64,000 bases of DNA from Halobacillus_B sp963739045 (GCA_963739045.1 CAVTYY010000001.1:310001-374000); one strand, 5' to 3'; counted from the first letter of the stretch, positions 25,968-35,232 are shown. A program made the numbers and translations. The notes: generated from the letters alone by a model not told the origin.

Positions 25968-26029
25968 CGTTTATCCCTCCTGTTTCCTTGTCCCCATCAT
26001 CGCCGAAAAGGAGGAATAATATACTCTTG

Positions 26030-28474
26030 CTAGGCTTGTTTTTTCTCTGTCGGTATTGATGACCATTCCGGCATATAACGGTCAATCCGAGCGACCAGTA
26101 CCGTCATGTCATCTTCTATCGATCCTTGCGTTCGGATCGCTTCTTCTAATAATAAATCCGCCACCTCCTGCGGATCATTACTATTCAATTCACGTATTTT
26201 CCTCTTTAGCCACACCTCCACATTTTCTATATGTTTCGGGCCTTCTAAAATGCCGTCACTTACCATGATAAGAAGGTCACCCTCCATTAACTGTTCACTC
26301 GTGGTGTCTACTTCCACGTCCGTGATGATCCCCATTGGCAGATTCCCGGCCTCTACCGCAAATATTTGTGACCCCCTTTTTATGAAGCTTGGCGTACTGC
26401 CGATTTTAATAAACTTGGAAGTTGCTTGATGCAAATCGATGACAGCCAGGTCTAAAGTAGAAAAAATTTCATCACTCGTTCTTAACGATAAAATCGAATT
26501 AATCGATTGAATCGCTACAGACTCCTGGATCCCCGATTGTAAAATTTGTTTAAGCAGCCTCAGGGTTTCCATGCTTTCTTCATGAGCTCTCTGCCCATTC
26601 CCCATTCCATCGCTGATGGCTAACGCGTATTTCCCCCTTCCAAGCTCCATCATCGAGTAGCTGTCCCCGGATACAAACCCCCCTCCTTTAGCGGCGTGGG
26701 CAACGCCTGATTCAATTGAATAATGCTTTGCCGATCCAAATGTTAAATAACACCTTGCCTGTGGGTACGGAGAAATCTCTTCCATCGTCACAACGATTGT
26801 TTCTCCTAATATATCCGAAAGGACCGGTGCAATAACTTTGACCCCTTCCCCTCTATAATTCTCAATATCAATAATAAGTTCTAAATCTATATTCCCAGCA
26901 TCCAATGTGTAGATTTCAAGCTTCTGCACATGGAGGCCCATACGGTCAAGGGCATTGTGAATGACCTGTTCCTTATGCTCATGATGCTCCCGCTCTTTCA
27001 CAATTTCTTTAGCGAAATTACCCATCACCTCCGAAACGCCCTGAAGCTGCTCCGCTACAAACCTTCTGCTCTCCAGGACTTGTTTTTTTAATTGTTTATT
27101 CGCATGGTAGAAAGATAACTCATGCTTCATGGTATCCACCACTTTTTGTGATTTCACACAATATTGATCCAAGGACTTACGCAGGATTCGGCTCGGCTCC
27201 CCCTTTTCATCGATTTCAAACATGAGATCCGTCATTAAATCGTGGGTCTGGTCAAATTGATTGACCCAGCATTTCTCCTTTTTAAAGCAGGACTGGCACG
27301 TCTTTTCCGTGACATGACTTAAAAAATAATCAATTTCCTGCGAGTCACTATCTTCCTCCTTTATAAGATCAAAATGATTAAAACTTTTCGATAGAGCCTG
27401 GAAAACATCAGAAAACTTCCCGACTCGAACTGCCGTGACATCACGCACCTTCTGTAAATACTTCTGCTGCTCCTGGTGGTGTTCATCAGTCCCCGGGACA
27501 TATCGCGAAAGCTGCTTCACCCATTCATTTGGTGTCAGCACAAATAAAGTTACCGCCCATAAGGATGCCCACATGGATTCGGGTAAACTTCCGCCATTGT
27601 CCATATAAAATCCAATTAACAGCGTACCGACAATAAGACCGGCACTGACCCCGATTTTTTTTCCTTCTTTAAGCAGTCCTCCCAGTAATCCAGAAAAAGC
27701 TAGTAAACTCATTTGATATAAGTGATCGACACTAGATAAACTTAAAACGAGGCCGGTGACAACTCCAACCGTAGAGCCAATGGCTGCCCCGGCAATATAT
27801 GCTAGCAGAATAACTAAATAACGCGAGAAAATATCAACCATCGGTACACCTTGAATCTCCCAGCCGATCATACCCGTAAGTACAGAGGCAAGCAGGATAA
27901 TTAAGCATACAATTTCTTCATTCTTTAACGTTGGATGATATTTCTGTGGTGATAAGAGCGGCAGACTCTGCATAAAGATAAGTACAAGTATAAAACTTAG
28001 GATGCCTTCCGCCGCCATTAGAATAATTTCGTAGAGATGCCAGCGATCTAAAAAGGCAAGGCTGGCGGTCCTTGGAATTAAACTGGCGATCAAGGCCATG
28101 GTGGGGAGCCACTTTTGCGGCTGCTTCACTTTATGTAAAGCAGCACTCAGGAGCAGGAAGGTAACCGACGCTCCTAGTATGAAGCCGCCATGTCCAAAGC
28201 TGTATGTAGAAGCTCCGGCTGCCATTATGACGGTTACAGGGATTACAAGCGGACGGCGCAGCCACCAGACCACGGCTAGAAATGCCACTCCGAACGGAGC
28301 CATCGAAGATAAAATAATCGCTCTTCCTAATAGAAGAGATAACAACATATGAAAGATTCCTTTGTTCGCCATAAATGTTATAAGAGCTAAAGAAGATTTT
28401 TGAATCCCCTTATTAAAAGCCGAGCCTCTAATTTCCACTTGACGCCCCCCGCGCTTCAACACAGTCCCTAACAT
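26030..28474 (-). CDS. spoIIE: SpoIIE, stage II sporulation phosphatase that activates SigF
   Basis: Dephosphorylates SpoIIAA in the forespore and takes part in polar septation. 814 residues: about ten membrane segments (roughly 40-320), a central regulatory region with a CQSC-type cysteine group, and a C-terminal PP2C phosphatase domain (about 590-805). The PP2C metal motifs are GDSYS, SDGMGNG, MVSDGI and EDDMTVLV. The promoter just upstream has a Spo0A-type architecture. Confidence 0.96.
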   Translation of the reverse strand: MLGTVLKRGGRQVEIRGSAFNKGIQKSSLALITFMANKGIFHMLLSLLLGRAIILSSMAPFGVAFLAVVWWLRRPLVIPVTVIMAAGASTYSFGHGGFILGASVTFLLLSAALHKVKQPQKWLPTMALIASLIPRTASLAFLDRWHLYEIILMAAEGILSFILVLIFMQSLPLLSPQKYHPTLKNEEIVCLIILLASVLTGMIGWEIQGVPMVDIFSRYLVILLAYIAGAAIGSTVGVVTGLVLSLSSVDHLYQMSLLAFSGLLGGLLKEGKKIGVSAGLIVGTLLIGFYMDNGGSLPESMWASLWAVTLFVLTPNEWVKQLSRYVPGTDEHHQEQQKYLQKVRDVTAVRVGKFSDVFQALSKSFNHFDLIKEEDSDSQEIDYFLSHVTEKTCQSCFKKEKCWVNQFDQTHDLMTDLMFEIDEKGEPSRILRKSLDQYCVKSQKVVDTMKHELSFYHANKQLKKQVLESRRFVAEQLQGVSEVMGNFAKEIVKEREHHEHKEQVIHNALDRMGLHVQKLEIYTLDAGNIDLELIIDIENYRGEGVKVIAPVLSDILGETIVVTMEEISPYPQARCYLTFGSAKHYSIESGVAHAAKGGGFVSGDSYSMMELGRGKYALAISDGMGNGQRAHEESMETLRLLKQILQSGIQESVAIQSINSILSLRTSDEIFSTLDLAVIDLHQATSKFIKIGSTPSFIKRGSQIFAVEAGNLPMGIITDVEVDTTSEQLMEGDLLIMVSDGILEGPKHIENVEVWLKRKIRELNSNDPQEVADLLLEEAIRTQGSIEDDMTVLVARIDRYMPEWSSIPTEKKQA

Positions 28475-28503
28475 TAAACACCACTCCTTCTTTGTTATGA
28501 CCT

Positions 28504-28537
28504 ATTTAATCACACGGCAGACAAGCATTTTGTCAAA
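28504..28537 (-). promoter_or_regulatory. Spo0A-controlled promoter of spoIIE
   Basis: On the minus strand TTGACA (28536-28531) is separated by 21 bases from TTAAAT (28509-28504), the long spacing seen at Spo0A-activated SigA promoters. A near-palindromic Spo0A box, TTTTGTCAAAA, overlaps the -35 (TGTCAAA at 28531-28537 on the plus strand). Confidence 0.72.
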
Positions 28538-28688
28538 ACAACAGGAGAGCAGTAACAAAAACTTCGATGCATTTCACATAAAAAAATGCACTTTCTACAA
28601 AATCATTCCTGCGGACACATAAGGCTAACCAAAAAACTCCCTCATTCCCTATCGAATTGACAGAGTAGTCTTACAATTTATATTTCCG

Positions 28689-28720
28689 TTGACATGTTTT
28701 TTCTCATGGTGTACTATAAT
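28689..28720 (+). promoter_or_regulatory. Promoter of the tRNA-Met/tRNA-Glu unit
   Basis: TTGACA (28689-28694) is followed after 17 bases by TACTAT (28712-28717), which overlaps a TATAAT (28715-28720) at 20 bases. The first choice has the better spacing. Confidence 0.8.
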
Positions 28721-28746
28721 GCTTGTGACTTTGAAAGACACACTAT

Positions 28747-28820
28747 GGCGGTGTAGCTCAGCTGGCTAGAGCGTACGGTTCATACCCGTGAGGTCGGGGG
28801 TTCGATCCCCTCCGCCGCTA
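28747..28820 (+). tRNA. tRNA-Met (anticodon CAT)
   Basis: 74 bases, CCA not encoded. The anticodon loop is TTCATAC and the T loop TTCGATC. An elongator-type Met tRNA at the B. subtilis trnSL position between spoIIE and yabR. A tRNA-Ile read by TilS also has CAT, but the position favours Met. Confidence 0.9.
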
Positions 28821-28844
28821 CTAAGAAATACGGAATGGCATTGA

Positions 28845-28935
28845 TTAAATGCGAGACGTATAAGACAGACGCATCCATGTTCCCTTTCGATGGAAAATGG
28901 ATGGGACTGCCTTATATCGCGAGCATAGGCTTTGG
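28845..28935 (+). repeat. Hairpin repeat core between tRNA-Met and tRNA-Glu
   Basis: GCGAGACGTATAAGACAG and CTGCCTTATATCGCGAGC flank an inner hairpin (CATCCAT/ATGGATG). The arms match the core of the array units: TAAG on the 5' side and CTTAT..CGCGAG on the 3' side. The outer AAAAGCG and GGAGCT arms are not clear, so it may be a decayed or core-only copy. Confidence 0.45.
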
Positions 28936-28975
28936 TCAAATTCGAAACGAAAAACATTAGATCGATTACATACAA

Positions 28976-29047
28976 GGCCCGTTGGTCAAGTGGTTAAGAC
29001 ACCGCCCTTTCACGGCGGTATCACGGGTTCGAATCCCGTACGGGTCA
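28976..29047 (+). tRNA. tRNA-Glu (anticodon TTC)
   Basis: 72 bases, CCA not encoded. Acceptor GGCCCGT pairs with ACGGGTC, and the anticodon loop is CTTTCAC. Confidence 0.96.
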
Positions 29048-29072
29048 TCGTTACACATTCTTGTCCAATGAA

Positions 29073-29107
29073 GAAGGCGTATTCCATTAAGGAACACGCC
29101 TTCTTTT
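29073..29107 (+). terminator. Terminator of the tRNA-Met/tRNA-Glu unit
   Basis: The stem GAAGGCGT..TTCC/GGAA..ACGCCTTC with an ATTAA loop is followed by TTTT on the plus strand. Confidence 0.9.
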
Positions 29108-29507
29108 ATATGTATATAATTATCCAAAAACGTCTCATTGTTTATCCTTCGTCCACAAATAATATTTCTCTCCAGCAGCTAAAGCAATCCAGAGCATCAC
29201 GAAGAAACACGTAAGACTATTAGCTCGAAAATGAGAATTCATGTTAATACCAGGGTAAAGTGAGATAAGATTTCAAAACACGGGTTGAGATTCTAAAGGG
29301 CGGAAGCTTTCCCGGCCGCGCGAAGAGTCTCCCTGATCCCCTGCGCCACTTGCCCTATACTGTTCTCGAAATCTATACATCATCTATCTATAAAGTATTA
29401 GCACCATAAAGCATGTTTTATTACTAGAATTCCGCTTTAAAAACATGAAGAAGGTTCGAACGATACATTTCATTCTATTGAAAGTGTCCGTTCACCTAAA
29501 GTACATA

Positions 29508-29757
29508 GGGATTGGATGGGAAATGACGAGACTCCCGCGGGAGAAGGAGCTAGGCGAGACCCCGCAAGGAGTGGTAACGACTGAGGAGGCTTGCCAGTTC
29601 CCCCGCAGGAAAGTGTCCAAATGTGGAATCGCCCCGATAGACACGACCAGCATAAGCCGACCATCAAAAGGAAGGTGGACTTTCCTTCCGTTGATGAGCG
29701 GCTTATGTCTCGAGTGTCTGGGCGATGGAACAAGCCGAGTTATTTCCCATCCAACCC
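29508..29757. repeat. Composite 250-bp palindromic repeat
   Basis: The outer ends are inverted: GGATGGGAAATGAC at the left pairs with GTTATTTCCCATCC at the right. Between them are CGCGGGAGAAGGAGCTAGGCG-type sequence, a GAGGAGGCTTGCC stretch, and a second nested hairpin (about 29630-29727). The nested arms, CCCCGATAG..GCATAAGCCG and CGGCTTATG..CTCGAG..CTGGGCG, resemble the core of the 122-bp array units. The frames running across it have no family similarity. The rest of 29108-29865 shows nothing recognisable. Confidence 0.75.
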
Positions 29758-29865
29758 AAGTCTTCCTAAGGCAACGGACCGCAAATCTCGAAACAGAGTC
29801 TTCTGGTTAAGGGACCTTGTATGGAAAAACAAATGGGTCTTAGTTGCGGCAGAGTTATTTAAAAT

Positions 29866-29900
29866 AAAAAAGCAGATTTGCCATTAGCAAACCTGCTTTC
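29866..29900 (-). terminator. Terminator of yabR
   Basis: The stem GCAGGTTTGC/GCAAATCTGC with loop TAATG is followed by TTTTTTATTTT on the minus strand. Confidence 0.88.
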
Positions 29901-29943
29901 GTATAGAAATGCGCATCTTTTACTCATTGTCATAGACAGCAAG

Positions 29944-30330
29944 CTATCCTTTTTTAGCACCTCGACCTCCACGTTTGGATTCCGTGTGCTTTTTCAGTGA
30001 TGCCAGACGATCTTCGCTATCCTTCATAAAACGGTTCATTTTCTGTTCAAATGATTCCGCTGGTTTACGAGGTTTTTGAGGACGGCGATTCTGGTTTTCT
30101 TTTGCTTTCTTGATGGATAAACCAATCTTCCCATCATCTCCAACATTAATGACTTTTACCTCAACCTGGTCTCCCTGGCTCAGATGTTCATTAATGTCTT
30201 TTACATAGTTATCGGCAACCTCACTAATATGAACAAGTCCAGTCTGGCCATCGGGGAGCTCAACGAAAGCTCCGAAATTAGTGATACCTGTTACCTTCCC
30301 CTGCAGCTTGCTGCCTACTTCAATTGACAT
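29944..30330 (-). CDS. yabR: YabR, S1-domain RNA-binding protein
   Basis: 128 residues. One S1 domain fills residues 1-75, with GKVTGITNFGAFVELPDGQTGLVHISEV. A Lys/Arg-rich tail follows, ending in a Gly/Arg patch (KRGGRGAKKG), consistent with RNA or ribosome binding. The exact function is unknown; it is a general stress-type S1 protein conserved next to divIC. Confidence 0.88.
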   Translation of the reverse strand: MSIEVGSKLQGKVTGITNFGAFVELPDGQTGLVHISEVADNYVKDINEHLSQGDQVEVKVINVGDDGKIGLSIKKAKENQNRRPQKPRKPAESFEQKMNRFMKDSEDRLASLKKHTESKRGGRGAKKG

Positions 30331-30408
30331 AAAAACAATGCTCCTCCTTAAAATTTCGATAAAAATATCCTTCTTACTTGTTATTATATATAAGCTTTGA
30401 AAAAAGTG

Positions 30409-30786
30409 TCAATATGATGGGTCCTCGTTCGGCATTTTGAAAATTATTTCCCCTTTTTTGGAGAAGAAATAATCACTTCGGGCGATTTGAAGGACATAAT
30501 CCTCATTGTTAAGCATTTCGACTTCTTCTTTCAAATCCTTTTTCTTTTCCTTTAGTGAAGACATCTCTGTCTGCAGTTTCTGATAATGCTGCTGCTTCTC
30601 TGCATAAATAGACTGTTGGTTCACATGATACATAACCATGGCTCCCGCGACGACCATTACCAGCAAGACAAACATAACGAGACGCCGGATTAAACGCTTC
30701 TTCTTCTTTTGATGTCTTTCCATATAGGCATCGTAATGCTTCATGTATGTAGAATCCAGACGTGTAACCGGCTGTTCCTTTGCCAT
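30409..30786 (-). CDS. divIC: DivIC, septum-formation protein (FtsB-like)
   Basis: 125 residues: a basic cytoplasmic N-terminus, one membrane segment (about 34-53), then a coiled coil (about 60-95) outside the membrane. It partners FtsL and DivIB in the divisome. The pattern YHVNQQS..LKEKKKDLKEEVEMLNNEDYVLQIARSDYF is typical of the family. Confidence 0.93.
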   Translation of the reverse strand: MAKEQPVTRLDSTYMKHYDAYMERHQKKKKRLIRRLVMFVLLVMVVAGAMVMYHVNQQSIYAEKQQHYQKLQTEMSSLKEKKKDLKEEVEMLNNEDYVLQIARSDYFFSKKGEIIFKMPNEDPSY

Positions 30787-30802
30787 GGACGTGAGCCCTC
30801 CT

Positions 30803-31396
30803 TTACTTTTTTGGGAATATTTTTTTCCAGTTCTTCATAGTATTCTTTATTTTAACCCAAAACCCTGCCGCTTGTCTTAAGTTTTTTTTCAAATTTTTAG
30901 GTAATAGTCGCCAAAAAATAAGAAAAACAAACTTTATCGGGTAAAATCCGACAAGAAACACTATGAATATTCCCTTATAAAGTATCTTATAAACCCCAAA
31001 CAGTAAAGATATGAGAATCACAACCAGCATTCGAATGGGCCAGATAATTAACCTGTAAATAGCTGTTTTAACACCTTTAACGATCGCAGTAACAATCTTA
31101 ATCCATAATTCCAGCGCTTTCAGGTAGGTCCCTTGGAACAATGCATGATAAGCGGCAAACCCGCAGATGAGCGCCACAAAAACATAGACTCTCAGTTCCC
31201 CGTAATTCGCCTGATATAAAATGTAAAATATAAAAGCGGCTTGAAACAGCCAGAAGAAGAGCTGGCGAAAAATTTCCAACCAGCTTTTTTTATTTCGTTG
31301 AGAAAAGAGTCTCTCAAAGGTATCGATCGCTGCTCCTACATAAATTCCTCCCGCGAGCATGGACAACATGGTTATGAATTGAGTCGTCAGCGTCAT
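30803..31396 (-). CDS. yabQ: YabQ, spore cortex formation protein
   Basis: 197 residues, about five membrane segments and a basic C-terminus. B. subtilis YabQ is a SigE-dependent outer-forespore membrane protein needed for cortex synthesis. The start overlaps the yabP stop by 4 bases, so the two are coupled. Confidence 0.9.
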   Translation of the reverse strand: MTLTTQFITMLSMLAGGIYVGAAIDTFERLFSQRNKKSWLEIFRQLFFWLFQAAFIFYILYQANYGELRVYVFVALICGFAAYHALFQGTYLKALELWIKIVTAIVKGVKTAIYRLIIWPIRMLVVILISLLFGVYKILYKGIFIVFLVGFYPIKFVFLIFWRLLPKNLKKNLRQAAGFWVKIKNTMKNWKKIFPKK

Positions 31397-31695
31397 TTGA
31401 AGAGCTTGCTAAATAAACCTTTAGCTTTCTCCCCCTGATGTTCATCAAGATAAGTCATCTCATAGACTTTACCCTTGATTGCTACTATCCCAGCCTCGAG
31501 ATCCAAGTTCTTCATTTGGAGGTTCTGGCCCCTGATGACAAGGTAGCCCATGCTTGTCTGAAGCAAGAACTCCTCACTATCGAAGCTGTCCACTTCTTTG
31601 ACCCCTGAGATTTCTAAATTTCGTCTATTCCATACTTTCACATTATGATCTGCTTGTTGGGTACGCATGCCCTGATTTTTCTCATAAACATCCAT
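31393..31695 (-). CDS. yabP: YabP, sporulation protein
   Basis: 100 residues, all beta-rich, with the family pattern LEISGVKEVDSFDSEEFLLQTSMGYLVIRGQNLQMKNLDLEAG split over the middle. It works with YabQ in cortex formation under SigE. I looked for a SigE promoter in 31696-31845 and did not find a convincing one. Confidence 0.9.
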   Translation of the reverse strand: MDVYEKNQGMRTQQADHNVKVWNRRNLEISGVKEVDSFDSEEFLLQTSMGYLVIRGQNLQMKNLDLEAGIVAIKGKVYEMTYLDEHQGEKAKGLFSKLFK

Positions 31696-31844
31696 TTTTA
31701 CAGCCTCCTTCTCTAGTACAAGCTATGAGAAGAGAAGGATATTTAGAACATGGAAGAGCGAAACTATAACGAGAGACCACTCAATTGATCCAGGATCGTT
31801 ATCGAAAAATGCCAAGGGCGACGAAGCAGCTTCTTGCTGCCTAA

Positions 31845-31890
31845 TTAACAAACACCCGAAACAGGATAAATCCATGGTTCGGGTGTTCGA
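31845..31890 (-). terminator. Terminator of rqcP
   Basis: The stem AACACCCGAA/TTCGGGTGTT with a long loop is followed by TGTTAATT on the minus strand. It separates the rqcP unit from the yabP-yabQ sporulation genes. Confidence 0.75.
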
Positions 31891-31913
31891 GTGAGTAGAA
31901 TTCTATATCACAG

Positions 31914-32171
31914 CTATTTTACTGGCTCTTCCTTCTTAATCTCATAAAGAGAAGCTGCTTCATTCTTATTAACATTTTCTTTTAGCGATTTCACTTCGAT
32001 GGTTAATACCTTCTGGCCAAATTGAATCTTGAGTTCATCCCCGATCTCCACATGGCTTGCTGCTTTACTTTGGCTGCCATTAATGCTGATACGGCCTTGG
32101 TCAGCCACTTCTTTTGCCAATGTACGCCGTTTAATTAATCGAGATATTTTTAGAAATTTATCTAAACGCAT
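31914..32171 (-). CDS. rqcP: RqcP (YabO), S4-domain ribosome quality control factor
   Basis: 85 residues made of an S4 RNA-binding domain (MRLDKFLKISRLIKRRTLAKEVADQGR). In B. subtilis RqcP works with RqcH in adding alanine tails on stalled 50S subunits. It starts 4 bases after the yabN stop in an operon with yabN and yabM. Confidence 0.93.
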   Translation of the reverse strand: MRLDKFLKISRLIKRRTLAKEVADQGRISINGSQSKAASHVEIGDELKIQFGQKVLTIEVKSLKENVNKNEAASLYEIKKEEPVK

Positions 32172-32175
32172 AAAA

Positions 32176-33642
32176 CTATTCCTCTCCTTTATAATGCTGC
32201 TTTGCTTCGATCCATAGTTCTTCCAACTGATCTAAATGATAATCGTTTAGTGTTCGTCCTTTCAAATCAGCCGCCTCTTCCATTGCTTTCATTCTCATTC
32301 GAAACTTTCGATTAGTTCTTTGTAAAGCTGTTTCACTATTAATTTTATAATGACGGGCCAGGTTCGTTATGGCAAAAAGCCAATCTCCAAACTCTTTTTC
32401 CATTTCTTCTTTGTCCTCATTCGCTCTCGCCTCTTCAAATTCCTGCCACTCTTCTTTAACTTTTTCAATTACGAGCTGAACATCATCCCAATCGAACCCT
32501 ACCTTTGCCGCTTTTTTCTGCAGCTCTTCGGCTTGAAGCAGAGCAGGGAAACTCCCGGGAACAGAGTCTAACATAGAGACAGGTGTTTTTCCCTTTTCCT
32601 CCTGTTTAATGGCATCCCAATTCTTCAAGACGTCTTCCGTACCTTCGACTTTCACATCTTGAAAAACATGAGGGTGACGGCGGATCATTTTTTCCGTTAT
32701 GGACAAAATGACGTCATCAACGGAGAAATAACCTTCGTCTTCTCCAATCTGACTGTGAAGCATAATTTGCAGGAGCACATCTCCCAGTTCCTCCACCATA
32801 TGATCATCGTCTGCATGATCTACAGCATCGATAAACTCATAGGCTTCTTCGATTAAATATTTCCTAAGTGATTCATGAGTCTGCTTTCGATCCCATGGGC
32901 ATCCATCCGGTCCTCTTAATTCTTTAATAATTTCCCGCAGTCGGAAAAAGGTGTGGTTAAGATTTTCTTTTTGAACAGGAGCCAGGTACACACTTGTCAG
33001 GTTATCAACTTCTACTTTACGATCGAGATCTTCAAGAGCGACCGTCACGACTTTCTCCTTTTCACTGCCAGCGGCTGTAACTATGGTAACCGGATAATCT
33101 GCGGGCAGATCTTCAAGCAACGTGAGTTTAACTTCGGAGGCGATCATAGAATCATATACCTGGCATAGGAGAATATGATTCAGAAATTGAAGTTCCTCCC
33201 TTTTAAGGGAAGTGGCATCTACACATTGAAAACCTTCGATGGGATCGATTTTAAGTGCATTAAAGGTAGCATCAAGAAAACTCTGTCCACCTTTTATATC
33301 TAGAACGGCATGCCCGGTTTTTTCCTTTTCTAATAGCAGCTGTACCGTTCTTTCTGCAAGCAGCGGATGACCTGGAACGGCATAGACTACGTCGGTCTTT
33401 TTCGCCGCTTCTAGAAGCTGAGAAACAATACTTTCATAAACGGTCTCAAATTGGTCATGATCTTCATACGTATCATCAAAGCTGGCAAACGTAAGGCCAT
33501 CTTTCTGTAGTTCTTCAAGAACAGGGTGGTTTTCTGTACGAACAAAAAGCCGGTCTTGCTGTTCTTTTAACAACCGGTAGATTCCTACTGGCATTTGATT
33601 AAGGTCCCCAGCACCCAAACCGATAATTGTAATTGAATTCAT
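32176..33642 (-). CDS. yabN: YabN, tetrapyrrole methylase/MazG fusion protein
   Basis: 488 residues in two parts. The N-terminal 220 residues are a tetrapyrrole methylase-like domain (ITIIGLGAGDLNQMP, YAVPGHPLLAE). The C-terminal part is MazG-type nucleotide pyrophosphohydrolase with LRGPDGCPWDRKQTH and the metal pattern EEAYE..DAVD and EELGDVL. The fusion is standard for Bacillaceae. It probably cleans up noncanonical NTPs; the role of the methylase part is unknown. Confidence 0.93.
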   Translation of the reverse strand: MNSITIIGLGAGDLNQMPVGIYRLLKEQQDRLFVRTENHPVLEELQKDGLTFASFDDTYEDHDQFETVYESIVSQLLEAAKKTDVVYAVPGHPLLAERTVQLLLEKEKTGHAVLDIKGGQSFLDATFNALKIDPIEGFQCVDATSLKREELQFLNHILLCQVYDSMIASEVKLTLLEDLPADYPVTIVTAAGSEKEKVVTVALEDLDRKVEVDNLTSVYLAPVQKENLNHTFFRLREIIKELRGPDGCPWDRKQTHESLRKYLIEEAYEFIDAVDHADDDHMVEELGDVLLQIMLHSQIGEDEGYFSVDDVILSITEKMIRRHPHVFQDVKVEGTEDVLKNWDAIKQEEKGKTPVSMLDSVPGSFPALLQAEELQKKAAKVGFDWDDVQLVIEKVKEEWQEFEEARANEDKEEMEKEFGDWLFAITNLARHYKINSETALQRTNRKFRMRMKAMEEAADLKGRTLNDYHLDQLEELWIEAKQHYKGEE

Positions 33643-35232
33643 TTATTCTCTCATCCCTTTCGGAAGTAGTCTGATCAGCCATCTGCCTTTGGGCAGTACT
33701 TCTAGTTCCCTGTTTGATAAGGCTCCCAGCCTTAGGAGAATTAGTAAATATATCAGTGCGCCTACACCTGTTAAAGCAAGCGTGTAGACCAGCAGTGAAA
33801 AACGATGGTTTATGAAAACGGACACCGGCAGAAATTCCTTCATAGCGATAAGCGATATAACCATCCCGCCCATAGAAACAACAGAAGAAAACCAGGGTAA
33901 ATCAAGCCATTTGATTATCTGGAAATCTTTATTTAATAAAATCAGGTTGCCTGTCATCACCACAGCCGCGGCCAGGATCGAAGCTAGAGCCGCTCCGTGT
34001 AAATGATAAAGAGGGATCAGCCAATGGTTGGCTCCCCATTTGATTACTACCCCAGCGGCCACCAAAAGTGTGGTATGAGTCACCCGCCCGAGTCCCTGAA
34101 GGACAGAAGAAGTAGTTATCGCCATGGAGCTGAATAAAATGATCACCATAAATAACCGCAGAGCGCTTGTTCCTTCTGAATCCTGGAAAAACAGTTGATT
34201 AATTTCAGGAAATAAGACAATGAGACCAACAGCTGCCCCTAACGCTAACAAAAAGCTGAACTTTACGGCAGCAAATATGTACCCATGAACCTCGGTTTGC
34301 TTCTCCTTCAGTTTTTTCCTCGTAACGGAAGGGATAAGCGCAAGGGCAATAGAAGAAGCGAGCACCGTTCCCAGCTGGATCAATGGCTGCCCTCGATCAA
34401 ATACCCCCTTATAAACTTTAGCAGCTTCCTGTTCCATGCCTGATTCAACCAGGTGGGGAACCAGAGTTAAGGAATCGACAAGCTGCAGCATTAAGAGCAG
34501 CATGTAATTAAAGCAAATAAATAACCCGTAAAATAGAATGGTTTTTAAATAAGAGACTGAGAAAGACTCCCATCTCGCTTTAGACCATATTTGATCTTTT
34601 CTAAGGAAATATCCAAGAATGAAGATGGAGACAAGTGAACCCAGGATCGAACCCGCTGCCGCTCCTATTCCCAGGTGATAAATACTTCCGCCTTTCACTA
34701 CATAAACTGCAGTCAGAATAATAACAGAAACCCGGACTAGCTGTTCGGCAACTTGAGTAACTGCGGTTGGCTGCATGTTGTTAAGCCCTTGATAAACCCC
34801 GCGGAAAAGCGAAGTAAATGGTAAAAATAGAAAAACAAAAAAGGCCGCTTTTAAAGAAGAGACTAACTTTACATCTCCCATAACAGCAGCTATACGTTCC
34901 GCCTCTGTATATCCAATTATAAAAATAACGAAACAGATGCCCATCAGCCAGGTAAAAGCAGGTATGTAAAAGCTGGAAAAAGATAAAGACTGGTCTTGCT
35001 CTTTTATTTCGGAAACGAGCTTAGAAATAGCAACTGGAAATCCGTATAAGGATAAGATCAGTGCCATACCAAGAATCGGATAAACTTGCTGGTAAATATA
35101 AAAACCAAGATCCCCTGCAATATTTTGGAGAGGAATACGGTAGCCTGCACTAAGCACCTTGCTGAACAGACCAGCTAAGGTGAGCAATACGGCTCCTCTA
35201 ACTAACGAATGTGAATTATGATGATTGGTCAT
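33643..35232 (-). CDS. yabM: YabM, polysaccharide/lipid flippase family protein (MATE/MVF superfamily)
   Basis: 529 residues with about 14 membrane segments. It belongs to the SpoVB/MurJ-like flippase group of polysaccharide export proteins (N-terminal RGAVLLTLAGLFSKVLSAGYRIPLQNI). Probably moves a lipid-linked wall precursor; redundancy with SpoVB-type flippases is known in B. subtilis. The next gene starts within one base of its stop. Confidence 0.88.
   Translation of the reverse strand: MTNHHNSHSLVRGAVLLTLAGLFSKVLSAGYRIPLQNIAGDLGFYIYQQVYPILGMALILSLYGFPVAISKLVSEIKEQDQSLSFSSFYIPAFTWLMGICFVIFIIGYTEAERIAAVMGDVKLVSSLKAAFFVFLFLPFTSLFRGVYQGLNNMQPTAVTQVAEQLVRVSVIILTAVYVVKGGSIYHLGIGAAAGSILGSLVSIFILGYFLRKDQIWSKARWESFSVSYLKTILFYGLFICFNYMLLLMLQLVDSLTLVPHLVESGMEQEAAKVYKGVFDRGQPLIQLGTVLASSIALALIPSVTRKKLKEKQTEVHGYIFAAVKFSFLLALGAAVGLIVLFPEINQLFFQDSEGTSALRLFMVIILFSSMAITTSSVLQGLGRVTHTTLLVAAGVVIKWGANHWLIPLYHLHGAALASILAAAVVMTGNLILLNKDFQIIKWLDLPWFSSVVSMGGMVISLIAMKEFLPVSVFINHRFSLLVYTLALTGVGALIYLLILLRLGALSNRELEVLPKGRWLIRLLPKGMRE

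Noticed and set aside
29445..29887. Overlapping frames of about 90-120 codons on both strands
   Set aside because: They run through the palindromic repeat and have no similarity or ribosome-binding site.
31696..31845. SigE promoter before yabP
   Set aside because: CATAGCTT resembles a SigE -10, but no -35 lies at proper spacing.
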